Below, one piece after another: positions 1-11,000 of a stretch of DNA of 64,000 bases. Both the position numbers and the translations under genes were made by a program. Location: the NCBI GenBank assembly GCA_949987565.1, contig OX465110.1, positions 16,966,394 to 17,030,393 of the forward strand, given 5' to 3'. This DNA comes from Luidia sarsii (taxonomy: Eukaryota; Echinodermata; Asteroidea; Paxillosida; Luidiidae). The notes beneath the pieces are model-generated. The model was not told where the DNA came from, made no database searches, and worked only from the letters and a program-made list of their open reading frames with translations. The number at the start of each line of letters is the position of its first letter. Positions within the stretch are counted from its first letter, which is position 1.

Positions 1-36
1 AGGGGATTTTAGGCATATTTTGTCTTGACATTAACC

Positions 37-740
37 TTAACCACTTCGCGCCGGGGGGTTTTTCAGCGCCGATGACCGCCATACGGGGGTTTTTGAACAA
101 TGCATCATTTTAAAATCTTGCTAAAACAATCGGAACAATATATTTCTGTGAAATAAATCGATAAGGGTATACTATGGGTACAAGAGAGTAAAACCTGGCA
201 CAATTCGGACGTCGTTGTGGCCTTTGTCAAGAGATTATCCGTTCGAAAAAGGGCCCTTTGTGCGTCGTCAATGGACCGTAACGGACGTGTGTGTGTGGGT
301 GCGTGTACGCTGCTGACAATCCCTGACCGCAGACTCCAGCCTCCACTCCAGGCAGTCTAATCTTCGAGTTGGTCGGCCACAAACGAGCGTACAGATTACG
401 GTAAAGAATGTGGGGGGAATTCCAATGCCAGACCGACGACCGTTGGGCTGTGTGGCATGCAAAGACAATGTCCCCCGCGTGCTTTCAGCTGCAGCGCGGT
501 ATCCCTCGATCCTCCACAGTAAAAGTCCCACAATTGCACAATTACTGCTGCTAATCTTGCAATTCATGTGGCAACTTGCGTCAAAAAGGGTCTTTGTACT
601 GATTCATATTGCTTTGTTCTAAGCTGAAAAGAGTCTTTGTTTAGAATGTGGACAATAGTGGTGCCCGGATTCGGAGGGCCCCGTTGCAAAGGCAATCCAA
701 TTGACCTCCGGATTCGGAGGTCCCGGCGCGAAGTGGTTAA
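37..740. mobile_element. TTAA-flanked non-autonomous DNA transposon (piggyBac-like)
   Basis: The element spans 41-736 (696 bp) and is bounded on both sides by TTAA (37-40 and 737-740). It has 15-bp terminal inverted repeats, CCACTTCGCGCCGGG and its complement. No transposase ORF is present. The TTAA target duplication is the hallmark of piggyBac-type (and Kolobok) elements. It has inserted into the minisatellite that resumes at 741, since TTTTGTCTTGACATTA units occur on both sides. A solitary matching right end lies at 50492-50507. Confidence 0.75.
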
Positions 741-1225
741 GCGTGTTTTGTCTTGACCTTAGCCTTAAGGGTATTTTGTCTTGACATTAGCCTTAAGGGT
801 ATTTTGTCTTGACATTAGCGGTGTTCTAACTTAACACACCTTGTGTTTTGTCTAGACATTTAGGGTATTTTATCATGACATTAAGAGTATTTTGTCATGA
901 CATTAAGCGTGTTTTGTCATGACATTAAGCATATTTTGTCATGACATTAAGCGTATTTTGTCATGACATTATGCGTATTTTGTCATGACATTAAGCGTAT
1001 TTTGTCATGACATTTAGGGTATTTTGTCATGACATTAAGCGTATTTTGTCATGACATTAAGCGTATTTTGTCATGATATTAAGCGTATTTTGTCATGACA
1101 TTAAGCGTATTTTGTCATGACATTATCAGTATTATTTCTTTGTGCGGGGTATTTTGTCGTGGCAATGGGGTTATTTTGTCTTTGCATGGGGGGTATTTTG
1201 TCTCAGCTTTTGGGGTATTTTTGTG
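741..1225. repeat. 22-bp minisatellite, units containing the dyad TGTCATGACA
   Basis: About 18 units of consensus GCGTATTTTGTCATGACATTAA, nearly perfect between 880 and 1130 and degenerate at both ends. The array also continues left of the inserted element (about 10-40). It ends about 110 nt before the acceptor of the exon at 1334, so it sits in an intron. Confidence 0.9.
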
Positions 1226-1333
1226 ACTCGTAACAAAAAATATGCATTGGGGAATATGGAAAAAGTCCTTTATGGCATTGACCCCTTTGTAATATCACAG
1301 TGTCTGACTATCTCGCTGCCTCGTATTATGCAG

Positions 1334-1549
1334 GCTTTCCAGTTTGCTGGCTGCCTCTCCATCTCCTACTTTGTGGCAGTGCTGGTGGCCCTGGCTGTGG
1401 AGTATCCCTGCGCCAACTTGGAGAAGATCATGTTCTCGGCATCTGCCCGGTCCAAGAAGACCGAGGGCTACCCAGAGGCCAGTCAGAGAGGAGGGCTGAC
1501 CGTTAACTTGATCGGCAACAACACTAACGCAATCCAAAAAAACGAATGA
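1334..1549 (+). CDS. Terminal exon of a probable NRF-6-like (acyltransferase-3 family) membrane protein, partial
   Basis: Only the last coding exon is in the window. It begins after a tatgCAG acceptor (AG ends at 1333) and runs in frame to a TGA at 1547-1549, giving about 71 residues. The start is one hydrophobic segment (AFQFAGCLSISYFVAVLVAL), then AVEYPCANLEKIMF, then a polar tail. A last transmembrane helix followed by an E-x-P-x-x-x-L-E-K motif is how nose-resistant-to-fluoxetine (NRF-6) type acyltransferases of animals typically end. Those are multi-pass proteins linked in C. elegans to lipid and drug transport. AATAAA at 1637-1642 is a good poly(A) signal about 90 nt past the stop. The family call rests on one short exon and could be wrong; that this is a genuine coding exon is more secure. 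Confidence 0.5.
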   Translation, partial: AFQFAGCLSISYFVAVLVALAVEYPCANLEKIMFSASARSKKTEGYPEASQRGGLTVNLIGNNTNAIQKNE

Positions 1550-1742
1550 GATCATCTCTTGTGTGGAGTGTGAAGGCATATTCACATTGGATTTTGTATG
1601 ACGGGGGGTGGGGGGGGGGGTAAAACTGTTATGCTGAATAAAAAAAAATTGATTGGAATGCAGAGTAAACTGACAGTCCCTGATCAAAGTTAAACATTTA
1701 AAATCAGACTTATAGGGGAAGGCAGCAGCAAAATTAATAAAT

Positions 1743-2944
1743 GGCAATTAATAAACAATAAGTCTAGAATTAAACGACCCAAAGGCACTTCTAGAAGAGA
1801 ACTTTATTGTTGAGACTTGGAAACTTAGGAAATGATGTTAATTGTGCCAGCCTCTGACTCTCAACCAGGCTTTGGTTAAAGAGGGGCTACCAACCCCTGC
1901 TGTACTGTGTGCCAAGATTTAAAATGCTTAGTTTTAATGTCTGTGTTAGTGTCGGCTCTATTTACCAAGATATTTTAAGGTTAAGGACTCAACTGGTCAG
2001 GATTGGGTCTCTAGAAATTAGAGGGCATGATGTTTGATGTAAACAGGAGTTTTTTCGAAGGAGGAAATAGGATTATTACCTCAGATTTTGATGCCAATTA
2101 TGTTTTATAAATTGTTTTTGGAACGATTTTGGGCTGCTGATCTCTGAAATGTTGAGCTTTTCATTAATGTATTGAAGACTTAGAATTTTATTGAACATGA
2201 AGATCAATTAATTGTGAATATCAAAAGAAAATGTATGCAAACATTTTAGACTGAAATTTTGAAAATATTTTTAAAGTCACAGAAGATCCTATTAATATCG
2301 AATTGTAGTTTGTCAACATTCCTTAAAGTAATAGCCAAACATTCAATAGCACAGCGTTTTTGCTCCTGTGCAAGTCTGTCAGTGCTGAAATTGTTCAGCT
2401 CCTTCTGAACGTATTAAAAATATTATCTTTGAATTTATAATTCTGACATTCACACTGGCAGGAAATACTTATTTTATTAAGGTTTTCTTCATACTACTTT
2501 GGTACTTTTTCTGCGCTGTCAATAAAAGACTATCAGTAATAGGTTTAGAAAGGTATTTTTTCAGTTCGTTCAGGAAAAAAATCTGTTTTATGTTGTGCTC
2601 TGTGTGAATGATTGTTCTGCAATACGTTAATTTTAACGTCAGATCAGCGATCGTATTGAGAGCCCAGGGCCTTGCCATATTACACTGTAGATGTCCTAAA
2701 GTGAATATGAATCATTTTTATTACACATCTGTAACGTGATCATGGTATCAAACAAAGCACATCATAATTGTCTGCGTTCATTCCCCCATTGGAATCTGTT
2801 CAAACTGAGAGTGTCGGTGTCGTGAAATCGCCGTGGCCATGACCCCGAAGACATTAGGGATTCACAGCAATGATCCAATGTTACATGACCACATTTTATT
2901 ATTAGTTTTCAATAGGCTCGCCCTTGACCTCCCGTGAGTCATAA
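1743..2944. other. Intergenic stretch with nothing recognised
   Basis: AT-rich sequence after the poly(A) signal at 1637. I see no coding exon, tRNA or clear repeat here. Confidence 0.5.
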
Positions 2945-3565
2945 AAACAATGAAATATGATAGATATGAAGAAAAAAATAATTAATGAATTGAGACAAAA
3001 TAGAAATGCACCCGTGATTTCCAGTCACTGGTTCTACAACATCAACAAATAACTATATAAATATAAAATAAAATATCCCAATTACAAAATATCAATCGAT
3101 TATTTCAGTGTTGTTCAAGACAATAAAATGGCGTCTCGTAGGTGATTATGAATTGAATAAGGTTAATTATGCAGCATAAAAGTATAACAAAAGCATCCTT
3201 TGAGTGATAGAAACAATGAAATATGACAAATATGAAGAAAAGAAAATTTAATGAATTGAGAAAAAATGCAACATCCGTGATTCCAACCCGTGCGTTCTAG
3301 TTACTGGTTCAACACCAGTCACTTGGAGTACACAGATTGTTGAAAACTAACTGGAAAATAGTTACATTTATATTTTGAAATTGGAATAAATTTCAAATTT
3401 ATGAATGAATGGATTCAATTGATTTGAAGCATCACAGTGAATCCGATCAAAATGATCAGAAACAAATAACTTAGTTATATCCATTCAATAACAAATAAAA
3501 ATAGTATCCCAATTACAGAGTATGAATCGTGTTTTTATTTTCAGTGTTGTTCAAGACAACTCTGT
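2945..3565. repeat. Locally duplicated AT-rich intergenic repeat
   Basis: AACAATGAAATATGA...ATGAATTGAGA occurs at about 2947 and 3212. A second block ending TTTCAGTGTTGTTCAAGACAA occurs at about 3048-3122 and 3465-3560. The copies are diverged. A GGTTCGAATCCC box-B-like sequence follows at about 3610. Confidence 0.6.
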
Positions 3566-3734
3566 GCAGTCTAAGGGACCGGCGTAGAACAAGTAGCAAG
3601 AAAGCACTGGTTCGAATCCCGAATGTGCATTTTTTTCCATTGTTTTTCATTGTTTTACATATTTTTCATTTGCCATTGCGCTAATTACTCCGGGAATTGC
3701 ACAACCGTGACGTATATGCTGCATGGAGTTAATG

Positions 3735-3825
3735 ATTAAATGCTTCTGACTGTTGCCCCCATCCCAGCAAAGATACTGTAGTTGACTATTTGGGAAGGCT
3801 GCCATCTAAGGGTTCAGATATAACG
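3735..3825 (+). mobile_element. tRNA-derived SINE, 5' head fragment
   Basis: TTCTGACTGTTGCCCCCATC...GTTGACTATTTGGGAAGGC...ATCTAAGGGTT matches the head of the SINE seen complete at 9690-9845 and 30721-31075. The tRNA-like part is missing. Confidence 0.6.
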
Positions 3826-3959
3826 ACTGAATAGAGACTAAAACTGTTCAGTGCATGCGCATACAACACCGACCACATCTGATAGGTCTCCGTGTGTATC
3901 GTGTGATCCCGTTTATGGCTCCACAGCCAAACTACATCGCGATCACATTTTGTGGCGAT

Positions 3960-4030
3960 AAATCACACTTATTCACAGATACCGAAGGATTGGACTTTTA
4001 AAGAACATCGCGAGGAAAAGGTAAAGATCT
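3960..4030 (+). promoter_or_regulatory. Possible first non-coding exon/promoter of EXOC2
   Basis: ACCGAAGGATT at 3981-3991 is followed by a purine-rich stretch ending AGGAAAAG|GTAAAG (potential donor). The same order of motifs is found near 58593 upstream of ELMO. If used, it would be spliced to an acceptor close to 5063 (tttacAAG before the ATG is not a good acceptor, so the splice target is unclear). Confidence 0.2.
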
Positions 4031-4436
4031 GGGCTGCTCCCTGTCTTCTATTTCTCCCATCCCAGAGCACATTTCCCCCCGTAAATCGAGAATGTTTGCA
4101 AAGCTAAATCATTATTTTTCTCGACCTACATAAGTTACCACAGTACATTGTATAATGTATGTACAGTGTACACGCGTATGGGTTGAGGCATTCCTCCATG
4201 GTTGAGGCAACTCCCACCTTAGCAATGTTGATGTTGTGGCCAAATGTTAAACCCTGCGCGATCTTGAAGATTGCGCAAAACCTTTTGTTTTTTGTCTGCT
4301 TGCGCGATCTTAATGCTTGCTCCAAGGACCTTTTGCTCACGTTTTAAGATTCATAATCATACATCCAATAAACAATATTATAAATATTGCCATTATTCAT
4401 TTATTGGTATTACTTTTTATTAGGCCTTTTTAAAAA

Positions 4437-4625
4437 CGCAGTGGCTGTTGTTACGGCAGTCGTCCGTGTGGTTCCCTGACTTCACAGTATTTGTCAGGAT
4501 GTTTAGCTCTTGGAACCAGAATATCAGCTAATAGTAATAGACTGGTTCAACCAGCCTGCAAAGCCGACGAAATACAATCAAGTCAGGGAACCACACGGAC
4601 GACTGCCGTAACAACAGCCACTGCG
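4437..4625. mobile_element. Palindromic MITE with 46-bp inverted repeats, copy 1
   Basis: The 189-bp element starts CGCAGTGGCTGTTGTTACGG and ends with its exact complement. The arms match over about 46 bp, with a short unpaired centre. A near-identical copy at 59023-59213 has a clear 9-bp target duplication. No duplication is visible at this copy. Confidence 0.85.
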
Positions 4626-4862
4626 ATATTGCAATTGCTGATGAGTTCCCAACACTAGAGGTCGCCATAATGGAATGCGGAAGTAACGGGTGCACTCGTC
4701 TAGGTGTGTACCAATCGCTAAGTCTGAAATGATGAAATCCATCACAACCTAGCAATCGATTTTGGGGTTTGCGATGATTGCAAACTAGCGTTAGTGAAAT
4801 TGGCCCCTGGTACTATTAAACCTGTGTCAGTCGTGGTACGTCTGCTCACAAGCTGTCAGGAG

Positions 4863-5012
4863 CTAGGGGACGGGTAGTCCCACTTACTTGGCCGCTAGTA
4901 GCTCCCCTTAAAACGCGTTTGGTGATTATCTGTCGCGCTAGTGCGACAGATAATCTCCAAACTCGTTTAAGGGGAGCTACTAGCGGCCCAGTAAATGGGA
5001 CTAGGGGACGGG
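4863..5012. repeat. Strong inverted repeat just upstream of the EXOC2 start
   Basis: Arms of about 58 nt (4875-4936 and 4943-5003) fold around TGTCGC/GCGACA. Their outer ends read TAGTCCCA and TGGGACTA. The 12-mer CTAGGGGACGGG flanks both sides (4863-4874 and 5001-5012). The right arm ends 60 nt before the EXOC2 ATG, so it may lie in the 5'UTR or promoter. Confidence 0.75.
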
Positions 5013-5063
5013 ATAACCCATTTTACCGACTTGGAGTTCCGCATACTGTCTGTCTTTTACAAG

Positions 5064-8000
5064 ATGAACCAGAAGAAGGCCAGGGAGCCTCCCAAGGTGA
5101 CAGGGCTGTCTCCCAAGGAGGGACCCCCAGGGACCAAGGTCACCATCAGGGGTGAGAACCTTGGTACGAGTGCTAAGGATTTATATGGTAAGTCATATCA
5201 ATGATATCAGGGTCCCCCCCCCCCACCCACACCACAGACCTTTGGTGAGTCTGAGGTGGCAACCAATAGTTTGCTTGCAGTAGATGGCTCCTGTCTGTGA
5301 TACTGTGTTGCATAGGTCTTCATCCTGGAAGACTGCATTTAACAATTACAATTGATCACTGAGTTTTAGGTGAGGGCAGATGAACCGTGGAATCCCGAAA
5401 CCCGAGGAAAACAGGTACCCAGCTCAATTTTGTGGATTTGATTACCCATTTTTTTTTATTTAGCCATGTGAAACAAGGATTGTTAAAGCAACATATTTTT
5501 TTGAGGGGGAGGGGAGATTGTAAATGCAGATAACATGGTTCTAGGATCTAGATTTTGCCAGTGAGCATTTTTGTTACACATACCATGGATTCTTACAACC
5601 GCAGAATGTTTTGATGAAATGAAACCACAAGTGAAGCTTTTACTACCGATGTTACCGATTTTATTATGAATATACTTCCTCCATATTGAAAATAAAAGCA
5701 TATTTTCTGCGGCGACTTGATAGCAACCAGCAGGCATTACGCAACGTACTCCCTGGTTCTTAAACTCTTATATTTTACATTGAATTGTAGGTATCTGGGT
5801 ACCCGATCGATGATACCCGGGTATCCACTTCCCGAAAAACCTGATTTTTTTTTTTTGCCCAGGCCTACCGAATAATGGTGTTTGGATTTGATTGTCTGTG
5901 CTCAGGCCTGACCATTTGCGGAGTGAACTGCGTGCTCCTGTCAGAGTGGATCTCACCCAGCAAGATCGTGTGTCGCACCACAAACTGCAAAGGCGTGGGC
6001 GATGTCATTGTGGCCACCAAGTCAGGCGGCCAGGGGACGTGCACAGTCAAGTTCCGCGGCATCCAGTTCTTGCCTAGTGAGTCGGATGATGTGAACATTA
6101 TTAACCCTAACCCCTAAGTGCTGTGTTACTTTGAACCCTCCTCAATTCTCCGCAATCCTCCAATGTGATTTTGCGCATGATCCTCACTGCCTCAATCCTC
6201 CGTAATCCTCCAACTGGAAATGTTCATACTTGCCTCAATCCTCCAAAATCCTCCACAACAAGCTTATGAGGATTATGGGGGATTGAGGAAGGTCAGGGTT
6301 ATTCACAGAATCAGTCTTGCACATTGGACAGTACAGAGAGAGAATTGTACCGGATGTCTCCTGACAACGGGCGAGAGGGCTCACTGCCCAAAAAAGTTGA
6401 GTTACTGGCCCTCAAAGGAAATGGCTTTGTCCTTAGTCCTTGCAAACCATCAAAACTTTTTTTTTAAGAGTACAGAATTTTCTTGGAAGATCATCAGAGG
6501 CCTTTCGAATTACGTCAGATTGCTGTCATTGCATTTCGGTGTGATGATACTTTGGTCAGTGGAAGTGAATGTGCATCTTGCTTCTACCATATCCTTAAAG
6601 GTGACTTTGTCAAACAAAGTCAGGAAGATAAGATTTGAAGGTTTGCACGGTGGAAATACCAAGTATCTGGTAATACCATGTGCAGTACATCATCTCATAC
6701 GAGGAAGGAGTATGGGTCTGAAAAGAGCCGGTAACTCAACGTTTTGGGTAGTGTGTACTCTGCCCATTGTCAGGAGACTGCTGGATTCCAACTATCATCG
6801 GTGCTTATAAGTGCTGTGGAGATCATTGGAGCGTGGAGAATCCTTCCCTCCAAAAGCTGAGAGGAGATCACTGGAGTCATAAGTTCAGGCTGCTTTAGAT
6901 CAGAGAACGGGAGTGGTCTTGGCCGCCTTGTCATCCCACAAGCCAAGTTGACATCTAAGATGAGGGATACCATTCCGGTGCTTAATGGCGTTTCCCCCTT
7001 TCCTTTGCTCGGACAGACGCTCTGCAGGAGTGTCCCATCTGGATGGACGAGTCCTCCATCTTTGAGCGCCACCTCACCACCATCCATCGGCCCTCCTCCC
7101 CCCTGCAGGGAGGCAGGGAGGATCCCCTGGGACTGTCCGTGGAGAGTGCATCGTGAGTAGCATCATTTAGTTGAAGCAAATAACCCGAACCGGTTGAGAG
7201 CTTGGCGGTATTGCCAGAGTTTTTAATTCTCTCACCATTCAAAGCCAACAAGAAGTAGGCCTACATCAGCAAGTATTTGTTCACTCCTGACAAGTCTCTT
7301 GATGACGGGCAGAGCACATGCTGTCCGAAAGATAGGCCGTTTTTGAAATGAAGGCTTAGGCTCGGGCTCAGACTTAGTCTCTGTCTAACAAAATCTGAAA
7401 ATTTAGGTTGTGGTTTGTTTCCGAATTTGAAGGTTTGTTGGTTTGAAAGGTACAGGGTATTCCCAAAGAAACTGGGGCCAAAAGCTTGGGTTTTTTTATG
7501 CCTGGGATATTATAACGAGTGAGATAGATATGACCGAAGCCTATAAAGCCTGAGCCTAAACCTTCATTTAAAAAACTGTTTGAGTCAGCGGCTCTTTTCA
7601 GAGCCATTCTCTAGTGTCTACATGGTGTCCAATGCAGTACATGCTTTTATCCATATAATTTTTTATTTTTTTATTGTTATCGTTATGCAGAGTTTTGTCC
7701 GATGAAGAGCTCACCTCGATGTTCCCAATGGGTAACTATGATGAATCATCTGTCTGGTATTAAACCTGAAGATTTCATTATTCATCAAATGAAAAAAAAT
7801 ATTACAGTGATACTCTGCCATGTTGACTATCTCGATGTTAATTCCCAGAAACTAAGGCAAAGATATCCTCTGAGTTGATAAACATCTTGTGTTGAATTCT
7901 AAACTTGCCCCTGAAACATGGGAAATAATTGAGTCTTATCTATCTATTTGCCGATAACAGGTAGCAGCAATTTGGCCCACAAGAACTTTGAGCCAGTCTG

Positions 8001-11000
8001 GTACCTCATTGAGAACCACAGTTCTACAAGGTGAGCGAAGTCAGGGTCGCACACCTCAGAAAAACCTTCTGACAAGACCAGGCAGACCAAGCAATGAGCT
8101 ATAGAATGATACTGGAAAACGGGGGGAGAAAATCAAGTGCAAAGTACAGCAAAAAATTCATTCCTACAGTAAGTAGGATCAGTCTTCTACTTTTTTTTCG
8201 TGTCCATCATCCCTGAGCTAGGTCATAATGTTTGACAGGGCTCTTGCACAGTGCAGAGCCTACCCATTAGCAGTTGCCAGATCTTCCAGGCTGCTTTCAT
8301 TTTCAAGAAGTGGGCATCTCAGTAGGTGTTGCATGGTCTGCTCTGAGGTCCCGTATTCACAGGCTACATATCTGCCGCACCAGCATCTAAAGCCTCATTG
8401 ACTCAAGTTGGTTTTTGCTGCAGCTCATACCCGTGCGAAGTCTGTTGAGGGATTTCCACAGCTTCCATTCAGATTGATGGCTGGGTGCTAGTTGTTCATT
8501 GGTTGGGATTTGGCAGCTTGGCTTGGTGTTATTTTTTTTTAGTTTGTTGTTCCTCCCACAAAGCTAGCCTTGCTGCTTGAGGGGGGGGCTGTGACAGTGG
8601 CTGGACTGCATGTGATTAAGCTCTGCCTCGATTTCAGGCAGCTTAGGGCTTGCTGGTGGTCATAACAGGCATGGCGAGTGTCATCAGCTTGCCTTCTGCA
8701 TTCGGTCCTGCTGGCTACTGATCTTCAAATGCCATTAGGATTTGTTGGTCTTAAATGAAATGACTAATAGTTAGTAACAACACTAAATAAAACACTAGTA
8801 AATACAATAAAGTTTTGGAAACTGCTCACTGACTTAAAGGCCTGCAATACAGAGATTTGAAATCACTTTACGGAATTTTCAGTGGTGAATGGAATGGAAC
8901 AAATTTGTGGGTTTTTTTTTTTCTCTCAGATTTGACGACTTGAAGAAGGGCCTGGCTCATATTCAGAAGCAGTCATCCAGCCTGAAGACCGAAGGACCTC
9001 AGACATTCATCAAGTCAAACCTGGGCACCTTCATGAACTGTCAAGACATCTTAGCAGGTAACTCCCGCACCAAGTCATTCACATATGTGACCCGGCACAG
9101 CATAATGAGGAATAACCCCCACTTTTGAGATTTTGAGATTTTCTAATGATGTGAAAGAGTATACCATTAGCTTTCAAACGATATCAAAATTATTTCCGTG
9201 TGAACTTTGTTGTAAATAGTACAAGGGGACTTTGCTCGTTCATTTGTTACCAAACACAATATAGCAGCACCATTCTAACTCCTCGAAAGCGGCCATTCAA
9301 AAAGGCAGGAACTTTACATTTTCATGAAAACAGTACACAAACACTCCCCCGAAATCCTCATTTTTCAACATTTAGAGACGGATATCGGAAAAATCCTTTG
9401 AACATGATATCCTCCAATACATTAACTTTCCGGGGGAAAAAAAAAAAAAAAAAAAAATTATCGAATTGAGAAGATACTTTGACTTCAGGCATTGTTTACT
9501 CGAAAAGTGTTTTGGTGGGATATTCCTCATGTCGCTGTGCCGGGTCACATATTTATGTACATATATGTATATTGTGTGATCAAACAAAGCAAAAAAGGAC
9601 TGGGTTTCAAACAATTGATAATTTTTGTATCTGAATGAAAGCGGGGATGTGATCCCTGGAGATATGCAGAGGTTATTGGTTGGGATGCCTCTGACTGGCG
9701 CCCCCACCCCGGCAAAGACTAGTTGATAATTTAGGAAGACGGCAATCTAAGGGCTTGATAGCTCAGATGGGTGAGCGTTGGTACTTAATTCCAGAGGTTT
9801 TGGATTCAGGTCGCAGTCCAGTCAAAGTTTTTGCTTTGACAATTTTTGATTTTGTATATGTGACTTAACCAAACCAAGATTATTTAGCAAAACATTAACA
9901 GCACTTCAAGATTTTTTCCCACAGGAATGGAGATATTTTATCTAGTTCTTTGTACAATCTCCCACATAATGAAAGAAAAATTAAGTAAAGTAACTTAATG
10001 AAGAAAATCTCTTACTTTGTCTTCCAGTGCTAACTTGCCCACTGAACACCCCTTGTGTTAATTCGCAGGCTTTGCCCATAGTCTACAAAACCGTAAGCGA
10101 CACCAACGTCTCTTGAAGAGAAAATCTAGGTCTGAAATCTGGATCAATAGCTTACAGAATCACAACGAGTCCGAGGGTAGGACCAGGATGCCCAGTCTTC
10201 TCTCACCTCTGACCCATGACCCATTGGCTTCACCATGACCCTTGACACAGCCCATCAGGCACTGCATACATCTGTTCACATCTTTTGAACAAAATATTTG
10301 AATGTCATGATTAGAACTTACAATCAAATTGATAAATACAGATTCATCACATGACCTTGACAAGCTCAATGGTACATTAGACAAAATGTCTGCTTCAATA
10401 AGTAGAAAATTGCAGGTTCGAATCCCTTCCGAGCTGGTTTTTTTTTAAAGTTAAGTTCTGAGCATTACAGTACTGCTTCCATGTCCTCACCAACACGCAT
10501 CATAATTTATCTTTGAAATTCAAAATGCATTCATCCAGTCAAACATTTTCAGTGAGAAATTCACAACTTTCAACTCAACAAATGTCATTTCATAGGATGC
10601 TTTCTATCATAAAAGTATCTTGTTTGAATTAGTAGATTGATTGGAAAAATGAAAGTAATACGAAAATGGTAATCTTCTTTTATAAAGCACACCATAATTA
10701 CCCTTTCATCTGGTCCATGGCTAAAACATTTGCTGCCTCAGATTCCACAGCATTGCCCTGCACACTCCACCTCTCCAATAAGACGTGTACCTCATTTGAG
10801 GCACAAACCTCCCAGCCCCAACCTCACGAGCACTCACAGAGCCGATCGGCATTTGTTTTTTCCCCCGGAGAAAACACCACAAATGCGAGTGGCAAAGATT
10901 TGAAACACGAGTCACCACGCTGCATACTCGCACACACGCATGTCTTTGCGAGGCGTCGTCGAACTGTGCACACCTCATGAGCCTCCCCTTTCTGCCCCTC

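Noticed and set aside
1142..1333. Upstream part of the 135-codon ORF as coding
   Set aside because: It reads through degenerate minisatellite units (repeated GYFVFAWGVF-like peptides); the coding exon starts after the acceptor at 1333.
4995..5063. ATG at 4995 as the EXOC2 start
   Set aside because: The extra 23 codons fall in and just after the hairpin repeat and do not align with EXOC2; the ATG at 5064 matches the family's N-terminus.
6220..6810. Longest ORF outside known exons (196 codons, +)
   Set aside because: It runs through H2 repeat copies and unique intron sequence, has no family resemblance, and lies inside EXOC2 intron 2.
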